This document shows positions 1 to 8,509 of a DNA stretch of 64,000 nucleotides, in pieces (position 1 is the stretch's first letter; each line of letters begins with the position of its first letter). Origin of the DNA: DASSKP01 sp035695045. GTDB taxonomy: Bacteria; Actinomycetota; Actinomycetes; JAFAQI01. The position numbers and the translations under genes were made by a program. The stretch covers positions 1 through 64,000 of the forward strand of contig DASSEX010000017.1 in the NCBI GenBank assembly GCA_035695045.1, in the 5' to 3' direction. A model generated the notes under the pieces. That model saw only the letters and a list, made by a program, of their open reading frames with translations, was not told the origin of the DNA and did no database searches.

Positions 1-219
1 ACAACCACGGTGACGAGCATGCACGCTGCCCTCGACAACGACCACTTCGCGGAAGTCCTGGTTGAGTACGAGGTTGACAGAAGTGGCATTGCCACCTCAA
101 CCGAGAAGAAGTTGACCGACTATGCGCCAGTCCAGAGCGCCAAGGTCAATTTCCTACTTCAGAAGCGCGCGGGCGCGTGGCTCATTGCCCAACTCATCTA
201 CATCAAGGCGCATGCATGA
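1..219 (+). CDS. 3' end of an unidentified gene (partial)
   Basis: The frame is open from the first base to a TGA at 217-219, giving at least 72 residues of a protein that begins outside the window. The tail ends in alternating strands and a motif FLLQKRAGAWLIAQL that resembles the last strands of small NTF2-like folds, but that is only an impression. Its stop overlaps the ATG of the next gene (ATGA at 216-219), so the two are probably translated together. No function can be assigned. Confidence 0.6.
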   Translation, partial: TTTVTSMHAALDNDHFAEVLVEYEVDRSGIATSTEKKLTDYAPVQSAKVNFLLQKRAGAWLIAQLIYIKAHA

Positions 220-1121
220 AAGTTGCGCGTGCGCTTGGAGTGTTGAGCATGCTTATCTCCGCATCCGCGGGACTTGTTGCCGCGCACGCGTGGGCGTCCG
301 TGCCTCCATGCGGCAGTCGCTCGGCCCAACCGTGTGGAGGCGTCACGGCCGACCAGGCGGCTGGGGATTTTCATGGGTTGATCGCGGTGAAGGGGCAGCC
401 TGACATCCTTGCGACTGCTGCACATTCCGGCACCACTGCCGGCTGCGGCGACTGCGCGTGGACGCTCGTGATGATGTGCCTCGTGAACACGCCGACCGAT
501 CCCCACAACCAGCAGCCGTGCACCGCGGCCGGCAATGCCGCGAAGTGCAAGCACGGCCAGACGGCGTTCCGCCTCTATCTCACGACCAAGGCCGTCGACA
601 ACGAGCTCGTCGCGACGTTGTGCCTCGGCGGCGCGGACGACGTCATCCCGGTCGGCGACATCGCGGCTGCTGACGTCGCGCGCTATCTGCGCGATGTGCA
701 CCCGCCTGACCTCGTCATGAAGACACAGCCGCCGCGCACGGCGATCGCCGGGCTGGCGACGTACTTCATGGTCACCACGCCAACAGACCTGAAGCCGACG
801 ACACTCGCCGCGAACAGCCAAGGCATCGTCGAGACGATCACGATCGAGCCGCTGCACTACACATGGTCGTGGGGCGACGGCAGCGACGACCTGATGACCG
901 ACGACGCCGGCGCGCCCTATCCCGACGGGAAGGTCACGCACACCTACGCGACCGGCGGCCACTTCCACGCCAGCTTGACCGCGCAATGGGGTGCGAGCTA
1001 CACGATCACGATGGCCGGCCAGACCTTCGGCCCGTACGACGCCACCGGCGGCGACGTTCCGAGAACGCAGGCGTTCGACCTACCGGTGGCCACCGCACAC
1101 AGCCACCTCGTCAGCCACTGA
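216..1121 (+). CDS. Secreted Cys-rich protein with PKD-like domain
   Basis: Predicted 301-residue exported protein. The start is the ATG overlapping the upstream stop, because it is followed at once by a signal peptide (MKVARALGVLSML, then a hydrophobic run ending near AHAWA). An in-frame start 13 codons earlier would bury that signal. The first half of the mature protein has about ten cysteines, including a CGDC pair, suggesting disulfides outside the cell. Near residues 210-265 the pattern WSWGDGSDD followed by VTHTYATGGHF is typical of PKD-like beta-sandwich domains (DGS...HTY). No catalytic residues are recognisable. A role in surface binding or as a structural module is inference. Confidence 0.72.
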   Translation: MKVARALGVLSMLISASAGLVAAHAWASVPPCGSRSAQPCGGVTADQAAGDFHGLIAVKGQPDILATAAHSGTTAGCGDCAWTLVMMCLVNTPTDPHNQQPCTAAGNAAKCKHGQTAFRLYLTTKAVDNELVATLCLGGADDVIPVGDIAAADVARYLRDVHPPDLVMKTQPPRTAIAGLATYFMVTTPTDLKPTTLAANSQGIVETITIEPLHYTWSWGDGSDDLMTDDAGAPYPDGKVTHTYATGGHFHASLTAQWGASYTITMAGQTFGPYDATGGDVPRTQAFDLPVATAHSHLVSH

Positions 1122-1138
1122 AGCTGCGCGCTCGCTGA

Positions 1139-1220
1139 GCGAACGTGATCAACTTCGCGGCGCGGACCAAGCGCTCACGCGTAAGCGCCGGCCGGTGCAG
1201 CCGAAGATGATCACGTTCGC
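1139..1220. repeat. Long-loop inverted repeat at convergent gene ends
   Basis: Left arm GCGAACGTGATCAACTTCG at 1139-1157 and right arm CGAAGATGATCACGTTCGC at 1202-1220 pair over 18 of 19 positions with a 44-base loop. The right arm contains the aroE stop codon (1211-1213, minus strand). The element lies between the PKD gene (plus) and aroE (minus), so a transcript from either side would fold it at its 3' end. A bidirectional terminator is the simplest reading, although there is no T-tract. Confidence 0.55.
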
Positions 1221-2056
1221 AAAGACAGGGCAGCCTGGCCGGCGCTGCGCATCGCTTCCACGGGCGGGTCTTGCCCGGTCATGAGCTTCACCTGCAACGC
1301 CGCCTGCTCGACGAGCAGCTCCAGGCCGCCGATCACCCGACCACCCCGGCTCAGCCATTCGCGAGCCAGGACGGTCGGCCACGGCGCGTAGACGACATCG
1401 AACAGGACAGCATCACCGCGCGGTGAGACAAGAGAGGGCAATGCGTCCGTTGCACCCGCCGGCGTCGTCGAGATGACGAGGTCGCAGGCCCCGACGACCG
1501 CGCTCGCGTCATCCCACGGCAGCACGTCGATCGCGAAAGCTAGCCGGTCTGCCGCGGCCCGCAGGTCCGCGACACCCGCCGGTCGACGGACGACGACAAC
1601 AGCGGCCGCAGCCCCGATCTCGCGCAGCGCCGCCAGCGCCGAGGCCGCCGTCGCGCCGCCGCCGAGCACGCAGACACGCTTCGGAGAGACGACGTCGAGC
1701 CGCCGCAACGCGGCGGCCATGCCCCCGACATCGGTGTTGGCGCCCCACCACTCCCCCGCGACGCCGCCGAACAGCACGGTGTTCGCGGCACCGACGTCGT
1801 CGACGAGCTGCTCCGTCCGCGCCAGCATCGGCAGGACCGCGCGCTTCAACGGCATCGTCAGCGACACCCCTGCCAGCCCGGAGGCATCGAGGCGTTCGAG
1901 CGTGCTGCGAAGCTCGGCCTCGGTGCACTCGACAGCGGTGTAACGCCAGTCGGCGAGACCCAAGCCGTCGTACGCCGCCTGATGCAGCACCGGCGACAAC
2001 GAATGCGCGATCGGCGAGCCCAGCACCGCAGCGCCCCGGCGCGGCAACACCGTCAC
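1211..2056 (-). CDS. aroE: Shikimate dehydrogenase
   Basis: Predicted NADPH-dependent shikimate dehydrogenase, which reduces 3-dehydroshikimate to shikimate for aromatic amino acid synthesis in the cytosol. The 281 residues match the usual family length. Visible are the substrate-site SLSP (19-22), the catalytic Lys71 in TMPLK, GAANTV (89-94), and Asp109 in NTDVGG. A Rossmann glycine motif GGGATAAS follows in the second half. The GTG start overlaps the mltG stop by four bases (GTGA, 2053-2056), making it the last gene of the alaS-ruvX-mltG-aroE operon, an arrangement common in actinobacteria. Confidence 0.93.
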   Translation of the reverse strand: MTVLPRRGAAVLGSPIAHSLSPVLHQAAYDGLGLADWRYTAVECTEAELRSTLERLDASGLAGVSLTMPLKRAVLPMLARTEQLVDDVGAANTVLFGGVAGEWWGANTDVGGMAAALRRLDVVSPKRVCVLGGGATAASALAALREIGAAAAVVVVRRPAGVADLRAAADRLAFAIDVLPWDDASAVVGACDLVISTTPAGATDALPSLVSPRGDAVLFDVVYAPWPTVLAREWLSRGGRVIGGLELLVEQAALQVKLMTGQDPPVEAMRSAGQAALSLRT

Positions 2057-3183
2057 TGAACGCCGTTCCGCCGACTCTCCGCGACCAGCTGCTGGAACTC
2101 CGCGTCCGTCTTCGCAAAGCCCGCATGCCCGGCCTTGTCGATCGTCACGAAGTACAGATAGTCGCCGTGCGCCGGGTGCAACGCCGCCTGCAGCGCGAGT
2201 GCGCCCGGCGATGCGATCGGCGTCGGCGGCAGACCCGGGTTGTCGCGCGTGTTGTACGGCGACTTCAGATGCAGCTGCGACTGGCGGATCGGGCCGTTGT
2301 TTTCCGGCAGCACGTAGTAGAGCGTCGCGTCCGACCCGAGCGACATGCCGATCCGCAGGCGGTTGTAGAACACCTCGGCGATCTTCGGGAAGTCACTGTC
2401 GAGACGACCTTCCCGCTCGATGATCGAGGCCAGTGTCAGGACGTCGTACGGCGTCTTGCCGATGGCCTTCGCGCCGGCGACGAGGTTCAGCGACGCGGCT
2501 TCCTGGTTGAAGCGCGTCACCATCGCGGTCAGCGCCTGCTTCGCGGTCGTGCCCGGCGGGAAGTCGTAGGTCGCCGGGAAGAGGAACCCTTCCAGCGAAT
2601 GTCCCTGCCCCCACGCCGGCACACCGAGAGCAGCCGGATCCTTGGCAGCATCCTGCAGGGCCGACATCGTGATGTCGGTGTTCTTGACGACCCGCGCGAA
2701 GATGTCGCGCATCCGGTTGCCTTCAGGGATCGTGATGCGTGCCTGCAGCAGCGACGACGGGTCGAGCAGCATCGTGACTGCGAGCGACGCCTTCATGTGC
2801 TTGTGCAGGCTGTAGAAGCCGGGGCCGATCGTCGAGGACTTCGCGTTGGCCTGGGCGGCGTCGGTGAACGCACGGACGCTGGCGACGACGCCGCTCTTGT
2901 AGAGCGTGTTGCCGATCGCCGCGAGGCTGTCGCCGGCATGCACCTGGATCGTCACCGAGCCGGATCCGGGACCCGAGTAGTCGCTCGCCGAGCCGAAGTG
3001 CGCCTGAATCCTGTGCACGAGGCCGACGCCACCGACCGCGACACCTCCGATGATCGCCACGACCGCCAACAGCACGATGCCCATCGCCAGCCGGCGGCGG
3101 CCGTACCGAGGCCGGTCGCCACGATGGCTACGCGGCGGGTCGTGCTCCTCGTGGCGCAGGCCGAGGTCGAGGTCGTCGGTCAC
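2053..3183 (-). CDS. mltG: Endolytic murein transglycosylase MltG (YceG-like)
   Basis: Membrane-anchored lytic transglycosylase that cuts nascent peptidoglycan strands and helps set glycan length. The N-terminal 30 residues are charged, then one membrane segment (about 31-53, MGIVLLAVVAIIGG) leaves the rest outside the membrane. A LysM-like stretch (VHAGDSLAAIGNTLYKSGVV) precedes the YceG domain. The catalytic glutamate lies in the conserved LASIIEREGR. NTRDNPGLPPTPIASPG near the C-terminus is the family signature. The length of 376 is normal. The GTG start overlaps the ruvX stop (GTGA at 3180-3183). Confidence 0.93.
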   Translation of the reverse strand: MTDDLDLGLRHEEHDPPRSHRGDRPRYGRRRLAMGIVLLAVVAIIGGVAVGGVGLVHRIQAHFGSASDYSGPGSGSVTIQVHAGDSLAAIGNTLYKSGVVASVRAFTDAAQANAKSSTIGPGFYSLHKHMKASLAVTMLLDPSSLLQARITIPEGNRMRDIFARVVKNTDITMSALQDAAKDPAALGVPAWGQGHSLEGFLFPATYDFPPGTTAKQALTAMVTRFNQEAASLNLVAGAKAIGKTPYDVLTLASIIEREGRLDSDFPKIAEVFYNRLRIGMSLGSDATLYYVLPENNGPIRQSQLHLKSPYNTRDNPGLPPTPIASPGALALQAALHPAHGDYLYFVTIDKAGHAGFAKTDAEFQQLVAESRRNGVQ

Positions 3184-3671
3184 GGGGGGTCCTCCACGGC
3201 GACGATCTCGCCGGCCGGTGCGTCGGTGCGTCGCTCGGTGTCGAGCGCGGACTGGAGCAGGACCACCGCGGCTGCCGCATCGACGACCCCGCGCGCCGAC
3301 TTCGAGTCACGGCCGGCTGCCCGGAGGCCCCGCGCCGCTTCGACGGTAGTCAATCGCTCATCGACGAGCCGCACCGGCACCGGTGCCACGGCCGCCGCGA
3401 CCTTGGCGGCGTAGTCCCGAGCAGCGACGGCAGCCCGGCCCTCGGCGTTGCGCAGCGACCTGGGCAGCCCGACCACCACCTCTATCGCGTCACGATCCTG
3501 TACGACGGCCGCCAGCTCGGCGATGTCGCGGTCGGCGCGTGCGTCGCGGCGCAGAACCCTCACCGGCGAGGCCAGAGTGCCGGTGGCGTCACTGGCGGCG
3601 ACGCCGACACGAACTGTGCCGACGTCGACCGCAACACGCACGCCTGGCCGCATCCCGGTCGGAAGCGTCAC
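3180..3671 (-). CDS. ruvX: Pre-16S rRNA nuclease / Holliday junction resolvase-like YqgF
   Basis: YqgF/RuvX family RNase H-fold nuclease, known for processing the 5' end of pre-16S rRNA and related to Holliday-junction resolvases. The first acidic residue is in VAVDVGTVRVGVA. VVVGLPRSL and the second acidic site VDERLTTVEA follow, and GVVDAAAAVVLLQ carries the last conserved Asp. The 163 residues include a slightly long N-terminus. The GTG start overlaps the alaS stop (GTGA, 3668-3671), matching the alaS-ruvX-mltG-aroE order of other actinobacteria. Confidence 0.93.
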   Translation of the reverse strand: MTLPTGMRPGVRVAVDVGTVRVGVAASDATGTLASPVRVLRRDARADRDIAELAAVVQDRDAIEVVVGLPRSLRNAEGRAAVAARDYAAKVAAAVAPVPVRLVDERLTTVEAARGLRAAGRDSKSARGVVDAAAAVVLLQSALDTERRTDAPAGEIVAVEDPP

Positions 3672-6349
3672 GCGCTTCCGGTGACGCGCTGCCCCACGCG
3701 ATGACGGACCGCCGTGAGCGCCTCCTCGACAGACTCCGGCTTGGTGCCGCCGCCCTGGGCGACGTCGTCACGACCACCGCCACCGCCACCGAGAGTGCTC
3801 GCCGCGATCCGGACGAGGTCACCGGCGGCGAGCCCCCAGCTTCGGCCGATCTCATTGACCGCCACGACGACCACGGGCCGCGAGTCGTTGACCGCGGCGA
3901 CCGCGACCGCGGCCGGCCGTTCGTTGCCCAGCCGGCCACGCACGTCGAGCGCGAGCTTGCGCAGGTCGTCGGCCGACGTTCCGTCTGGCGCGTGATGCGT
4001 CACCACTGCAACACCGAACTCATCCGTCGCTGACGCCACCAGCGCCCCGGCTTGCTCGAGAACCGCGGCGGCGCGCGACTTCTCGAGGTCCTTCTCCAGC
4101 TCGCGCACACGGGTCACCAGTGCGTGCACGCGCTCGGGCAGCTCTTCGGGACGCGCCCGCAACGCGTCCGTGAGCTGGCTCACGAGCAGATGTTCACGCG
4201 CGAGAAACGTGAACGCGTCCGCTCCCACGAGCCCTTCGATCCGGCGCACACCGGCGCCGATCGACGACTCGCTGAGCAGCTTGACCAAGCCGAGCTGCGT
4301 CGACCGAGCCGCGTGGGTGCCGCCACACAGCTCACGCGCATAGTCGCCGACCTCGACGACGCGCACGGAGGCGCCGTACTTCTCACCGAAGAGCGCGATC
4401 GCGCCGATCCGTCGCGCCTCGTCCTGCGTCGTGACGAACGCGTGCACTGGCAGGTCATCGAGCAGGACGGCGTTGACCTCGCCCTCGACGTCGCCGAGGA
4501 CACCTGCCGGCAGCGCCGTCGGCGAGGAGAAGTCGAACCGGAACCTGCCGGCGTCGTTGAGCGAGCCCGCCTGCGCCGCCTGCTCACCGAGCGCGCGCCG
4601 GATCGCCGTGTGCACAAGGTGGGTCGCGGTGTGCGCACGCGAGATCGCCTTGCGGCGCATCACGTCCACGGACGCGAGAACCGGACTGCCGACGGTCAGC
4701 TCACCGGACACCACGCGTCCGCGGTGGACCACCAGGTCGCCGAGGGGCTTCTGCGCGTCGTAGACCTCGACGACCGCGCCGTCGCCGAAGGTGATCCGGC
4801 CGTGGTCGGCCAGCTGGCCGCCCGCCTCGGCGTAGAACGGCGTGCGGTCGAGGGTGAGCTCAACGTCGGTGCCCGCCGATGCCGACTGAGCCGGTACGCC
4901 GTCCACGAGGAGTCCGCGAAGGACCGCCTCCGCCTCGATCTCGGTGTAGCCCGTGAACGTCGACGGACCGCCCGCCTCGAGCAGCGAGCGGTAGACGCTC
5001 ACGTCGGCATGGCCGGTCTTCCGCTCGGCGGCGTCGCGCTTCGCCCGGGTGCGCTGCTCCTGCATCAGCCGGCGAAACTCGTCCTCGTCGACGGCGAGCC
5101 CCTGCTCACGCGCCATCTCGATCGTGAGGTCGATCGGGAAGCCGTAGGTGTCGTGCAGGGTGAACGCGTCCTCGCCGGACACCGCACTCGAACCGGTCTG
5201 CTTCGCGGTGCTCGCCACCTGCTCGAAGCGCGTCGATCCGGTGCGCAGTGTCGAGAGGAACGAGTCCTCTTCCTGCGCGGCGATCGCCACGATGCGCCCC
5301 GAGTCGGCCTGCACCTCCGGGTAGCTCTCCCCCATCAACGTGCACGCGGTGCCGACGAGCTCGCCGATCGCCGCCCGGTCGGTGCCGAGGATGCGCAGGT
5401 TGCGGATGACCCGTCGCAGCATGCGCCGCAGGACGTAACCACGCGCCTCGTTGCTGGGCACGACACCGTCGCCGATGAGCATGGTCGCGGTCCGCGTGTG
5501 GTCCGCGACCACGCGAAGGCGGACGTCCTGCTGCTCGTCGTCGCCGTAGCGCACCCCGCTGATCTGGCCCGCCTGGTCGAGCAGCGGGCGCAACAGATCC
5601 GTCTCGTAGACGTTCTCCACGCCTTGCAGGAGCGTCGCCATCCGCTCGACACCCATGCCGGTGTCGATGTTCTTCGCCGGGAGCTCCGCACGAATGTCGA
5701 AGTCTTCCTTGCTGCGAACCGCGGACAGCTCGACCTGCATGAACACGAGGTTCCAGACCTCGAGATAGCGCTCCTCGTCCGCGACCGGACCGCCCTCGCG
5801 GCCATGTTCGCTGCCACGGTCGAAGTAGATCTCGCTGCAGGGGCCACCGGGACCCGGAACCCCCATGTGCCAGTAGTTGTCGGCCTTGCCACGGCGCTGG
5901 ACACGCTCGGCCGGCAGGCCGACCACACTCGTCCAGATCCCGAACGCCTCGTCGTCGTCGTCATAGACGGTCGCCCAGAGCCGGTCGCCGTCGAAGCCGT
6001 AGCCACCGGACTCGACCGACGACGTGAGCAGCTCCCACGCCAGCGGGATCGCGCCCTCTTTGAAGTAGTCGCCGAACGAGAAGTTGCCGGCCATCTGGAA
6101 GAACGTGTTGTGCCGGGTCGTCGTACCGACGATGTCGATGTCCGGCGTACGCACGCACTTCTGCACGCTGGTCGCCCGCGCGTACGGCGCAGGCTCGTCA
6201 CCGAGGAAGTAGGGCTTGAACGGCACCATGCCCGCGTTGACCAGCAGCAGCGTCGGGTCGTCGAGCAGCAAGGACGCGGACGGCACGACGGTGTGGCCGC
6301 GCTGTTCGAAGAAGTCGAGGAAGCGCTGCCGGATCTCGGCGGACCTCAC
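3668..6349 (-). CDS. alaS: Alanyl-tRNA synthetase
   Basis: Class II alanyl-tRNA synthetase, 893 residues, charging tRNA-Ala. The start is the GTG at 6349 giving VRSAEIRQRFLDFFEQRGH, which overlaps the upstream stop as GTGA. The frame stays open upstream, but that 32-residue Arg-rich extension runs over the neighbouring gene and is not needed. The N-terminal catalytic core (NAGMVPFKPYFLG, RHNTFFQMAGNFSFGDYF) is followed by the editing domain with zinc ligands HTATH and CGGTH, then a C-Ala domain ending in a Gly-rich tail (GGGGGGRDD). Confidence 0.97.
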   Translation of the reverse strand: MRSAEIRQRFLDFFEQRGHTVVPSASLLLDDPTLLLVNAGMVPFKPYFLGDEPAPYARATSVQKCVRTPDIDIVGTTTRHNTFFQMAGNFSFGDYFKEGAIPLAWELLTSSVESGGYGFDGDRLWATVYDDDDEAFGIWTSVVGLPAERVQRRGKADNYWHMGVPGPGGPCSEIYFDRGSEHGREGGPVADEERYLEVWNLVFMQVELSAVRSKEDFDIRAELPAKNIDTGMGVERMATLLQGVENVYETDLLRPLLDQAGQISGVRYGDDEQQDVRLRVVADHTRTATMLIGDGVVPSNEARGYVLRRMLRRVIRNLRILGTDRAAIGELVGTACTLMGESYPEVQADSGRIVAIAAQEEDSFLSTLRTGSTRFEQVASTAKQTGSSAVSGEDAFTLHDTYGFPIDLTIEMAREQGLAVDEDEFRRLMQEQRTRAKRDAAERKTGHADVSVYRSLLEAGGPSTFTGYTEIEAEAVLRGLLVDGVPAQSASAGTDVELTLDRTPFYAEAGGQLADHGRITFGDGAVVEVYDAQKPLGDLVVHRGRVVSGELTVGSPVLASVDVMRRKAISRAHTATHLVHTAIRRALGEQAAQAGSLNDAGRFRFDFSSPTALPAGVLGDVEGEVNAVLLDDLPVHAFVTTQDEARRIGAIALFGEKYGASVRVVEVGDYARELCGGTHAARSTQLGLVKLLSESSIGAGVRRIEGLVGADAFTFLAREHLLVSQLTDALRARPEELPERVHALVTRVRELEKDLEKSRAAAVLEQAGALVASATDEFGVAVVTHHAPDGTSADDLRKLALDVRGRLGNERPAAVAVAAVNDSRPVVVVAVNEIGRSWGLAAGDLVRIAASTLGGGGGGRDDVAQGGGTKPESVEEALTAVRHRVGQRVTGSA

Positions 6350-6582
6350 TGCCGTGCACCTCCTTCGTCGACGTCGTTGAGCCCCAGCGACTCGCGGAGC
6401 TCGATCTCGCGCGCGGCGGCGAAGTGCTGCACCTCCGCCCACCACGCGGACAGCCGCTCGCCGGCGCCTCCAGCCTGAGCGGCGATGCCTTCAGGCGTCC
6501 ACTTGTTTGCCACCGCGGTCACCTTGCGCACGATGAGCACGCCGGCAGTCGCGCCGAGAGCGATGTAGAACATCCGCCTCAT
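6346..6582 (-). CDS. DUF6167-like small membrane protein
   Basis: A 78-residue protein with one N-terminal membrane helix (about 4-24) and a polar helical tail containing WWAEVQHFAAAREIELRESLGL. The pattern and the position directly upstream of alaS fit the actinobacterial DUF6167 family of unknown function. The ATG start is at 6582 and the stop overlaps the alaS start by four bases, so the two are probably translated together. Together with the following DUF948 protein it may mark a membrane-associated complex, but no activity is known. Confidence 0.82.
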   Translation of the reverse strand: MRRMFYIALGATAGVLIVRKVTAVANKWTPEGIAAQAGGAGERLSAWWAEVQHFAAAREIELRESLGLNDVDEGGARQ

Positions 6583-6592
6583 CGCGTGGCCC

Positions 6593-7066
6593 TCACTGCC
6601 CAGACCGCGGAGCGTGCTTGCCCGCGCGCTTGGCCGCCTTGCGCGCGGTCTTCTCCGCCTTCATCTCGCGTTGGACCCGCTTGCGGACCTCTTTCTCGTT
6701 GCGCTCGCCCATGGCTCGGCGGACGCCGTACGAGAACGCGGCCACCTTGATCGCCGGCGAACCCACCGTCGCCGCGAAGACGGCGGTAAGCGCCGACGCG
6801 TTGGAGGTGATCGACTGGACGTTGGCGGTGATCGCGTCGACCCGCTCGAGCTCCGCGTTGACGTGCACGACCGAGGTGGTGACCTCGCTCAGCAGCGGCA
6901 CCGTCTGGTCGGTCACGCCGGCGACGAGCTTGCCGGCCTCGCCGACGACGTTGCCGAGCTTGATCAGCACGAAGGCGATGAAGCAGACGAGCACCGCCCA
7001 GAAGACGGCGACGATGAGGCCGGCGACCTCGCCCCCGGACAGTCCGCCGCTCGCGAGGGTTGTCAT
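6593..7066 (-). CDS. DUF948 domain membrane protein
   Basis: Predicted 157-residue protein with an N-terminal membrane helix (about 12-38, VAGLIVAVFWAVLVCFIAFVL). It continues with a long amphipathic helical region (VNAELERVDAITANVQSITS) of the DUF948 type found in Firmicutes and Actinomycetota, and ends in a strongly basic tail (KRVQREMKAEKTARKAAKRAGK). The function is unknown. The long helix resembles chemoreceptor-like coiled coils. The ATG overlaps the rarA stop (ATGA at 7063-7066), placing it in the rarA-DUF948-DUF6167-alaS transcription unit. Confidence 0.85.
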   Translation of the reverse strand: MTTLASGGLSGGEVAGLIVAVFWAVLVCFIAFVLIKLGNVVGEAGKLVAGVTDQTVPLLSEVTTSVVHVNAELERVDAITANVQSITSNASALTAVFAATVGSPAIKVAAFSYGVRRAMGERNEKEVRKRVQREMKAEKTARKAAKRAGKHAPRSGQ

Positions 7067-8433
7067 CGGCTGCGCTGCTCCTCGGTGTCGGTGTCGGTGT
7101 CGGTCGTGCGGCCGGGCTCGCCGCGCACCACCTCGCGCAGCTTTGCCAGCCGCTGGGCCACGGCCCGCTCGGCCCCTTGCTCGGAAGGACGGTAGTAGTC
7201 CCGGCCGGCGACGGTGTCAGGGGCGTACTGCTGCGTGACGACGCCGCCCGCGAAGTCGTGAGAATACCGGTATCCCTTGCCGTGCTGGAGCTTGCGCGCG
7301 CCGGCGTAGTGGGCGTCCCGCAGATGGGCGGGTACGGCGCCGGCGAGCCCTTGCCGGACGTCCGTGGTCGCTGCGTCGATCGCCCTGATGACGGCGTTGC
7401 TCTTCGGCGCGAGCGAGCAGTAGATGACGGCCTGGGCGAGGTTGAGCCGCGCTTCGGGGAGCCCGATCATCTCCAGCGCCTGCGCGGCGGCCACCGCCTG
7501 CGGCAACGCGTTGGGGTCGGCGAGGCCGATGTCCTCGCTGGCGAGGATCACGATGCGCCGGGCGATGAAGCGCGGGTCCTCGCCCGCCTCGATCATCCGG
7601 GCGAGGTAGTGCAGCGCAGCGTCCGGGTCACTGCCGCGCATGCTCTTGATGAACGCGCTGACGACGTCGTAGTGCTGGTCGCCTTCCTTGTCGTAGCGCA
7701 CTGCGGCCCGGTCGACGGCCTGCTCGAGCGTGGCCAGGCCGATGATGGCCTTGCCGAGCGCCTCGGCGGCTCCCGCGGCGGCTTCGAGCGCGGTGAGCGC
7801 GCGGCGAGCGTCGCCGGCGCCCATGCGGAGCAGGTGTTCGAGCGCCTCGTCGTCGAGAGCGACGCGCCCGCCCAGGCCCCGCTCGTCGGTCAGCGCGCGG
7901 TCGATGAGCTTGCGGATCGCCTCGTCGTCGAGCGGCTGCAGGGTGAGCAGCAGGCTCCGCGACAGCAGCGGCGAGATGACGGAGAAGAACGGGTTCTCCG
8001 TCGTGGCACCGACGAAGGTGACGAGACCGGCCTCGACCCCGGGCAGCAGCGCGTCCTGCTGACTCTTGTTGAACCGGTGCACCTCGTCGACGAACAGCAC
8101 CGTGCGCTCGCCCTGCATGGCGAGCCGGTCCTTCGCCTCGTCGATCGCCTGGCGGACGTCCTTCACGCCAGAGGTGACGGCGCTGAGCTCGACGTAGCGA
8201 CGGTTGCCGGCGATCAGCCGCGCCAGCGTGGTCTTGCCGCTCCCCGGCGGGCCCCAGAGGAGGGCGGACGTCGTACCGCCTCCCTCGACCAGGCGGCGGA
8301 GCGGCGACCCCGGCCCCAGCAGGTGGTCCTGGCCGACGACCTCGTCGAGCGTCCGGGGCCGCATCCGGGCGGCGAGCGGGGCGACTGCCGCGGCGGCGTC
8401 CTCCGCCGCCGCGCCGAACAGGTCGTCCGCCAC
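7063..8433 (-). CDS. rarA: Replication-associated recombination protein RarA (MgsA) AAA+ ATPase
   Basis: Cytosolic AAA+ ATPase acting at stalled replication forks, related to clamp-loader subunits and eukaryotic WRNIP1. Visible are MRPRTLDEVVGQDHLLG near the N-terminus, Walker A GPPGSGKTT, Walker B VLFVDEVHRFNKSQQD, sensor region GATTENPFF and the C-terminal tetramerisation domain ending AGARKLQHGKGYRYSHDF. I chose the GTG at 8433 (VADDLFGAAAED, 456 residues). The frame also offers an ATG at 8484 and one at 8475, but these would put the start inside the inverted repeat 8464-8507. Confidence 0.93.
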   Translation of the reverse strand: MADDLFGAAAEDAAAAVAPLAARMRPRTLDEVVGQDHLLGPGSPLRRLVEGGGTTSALLWGPPGSGKTTLARLIAGNRRYVELSAVTSGVKDVRQAIDEAKDRLAMQGERTVLFVDEVHRFNKSQQDALLPGVEAGLVTFVGATTENPFFSVISPLLSRSLLLTLQPLDDEAIRKLIDRALTDERGLGGRVALDDEALEHLLRMGAGDARRALTALEAAAGAAEALGKAIIGLATLEQAVDRAAVRYDKEGDQHYDVVSAFIKSMRGSDPDAALHYLARMIEAGEDPRFIARRIVILASEDIGLADPNALPQAVAAAQALEMIGLPEARLNLAQAVIYCSLAPKSNAVIRAIDAATTDVRQGLAGAVPAHLRDAHYAGARKLQHGKGYRYSHDFAGGVVTQQYAPDTVAGRDYYRPSEQGAERAVAQRLAKLREVVRGEPGRTTDTDTDTEEQRSR

Positions 8434-8463
8434 GCCGACGAGCCTAGGCGCCCCGACCCCCGT

Positions 8464-8507
8464 CAATCGCCACATGTCAGCCATAGAAGGCCGCTATGTG
8501 GCGATTG
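8464..8507. terminator. Perfect 12-bp inverted repeat between aspS and rarA
   Basis: CAATCGCCACAT (8464-8475) and ATGTGGCGATTG (8496-8507) are perfect inverses with a 20-base loop. The element sits just after the aspS stop (8510-8512) and before the rarA start, both on the minus strand. It would therefore end the hisS-aspS transcript or separate it from rarA. There is no T-tract, as is frequent for actinobacterial terminators. Its overall length and outer heptamers equal those of the element at 14952-14995. Confidence 0.6.
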
Positions 8508-8509
8508 GC

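Noticed and set aside
6350..6445. 32-residue N-terminal extension of alaS
   Set aside because: Arg-rich shadow of the neighbouring small membrane gene; the GTG at 6349 gives the normal N-terminus and the usual overlap.
4052..6478. 808-codon open frame on the plus strand
   Set aside because: It is antisense to alaS, Arg/His/Asp-rich and has no recognisable motif. Such shadows arise because GC-rich third positions remove stop codons in the opposite frame.
8434..8484. Upstream ATG starts of rarA
   Set aside because: They would lie within the stem-loop element, and the added residues do not fit the family N-terminus.
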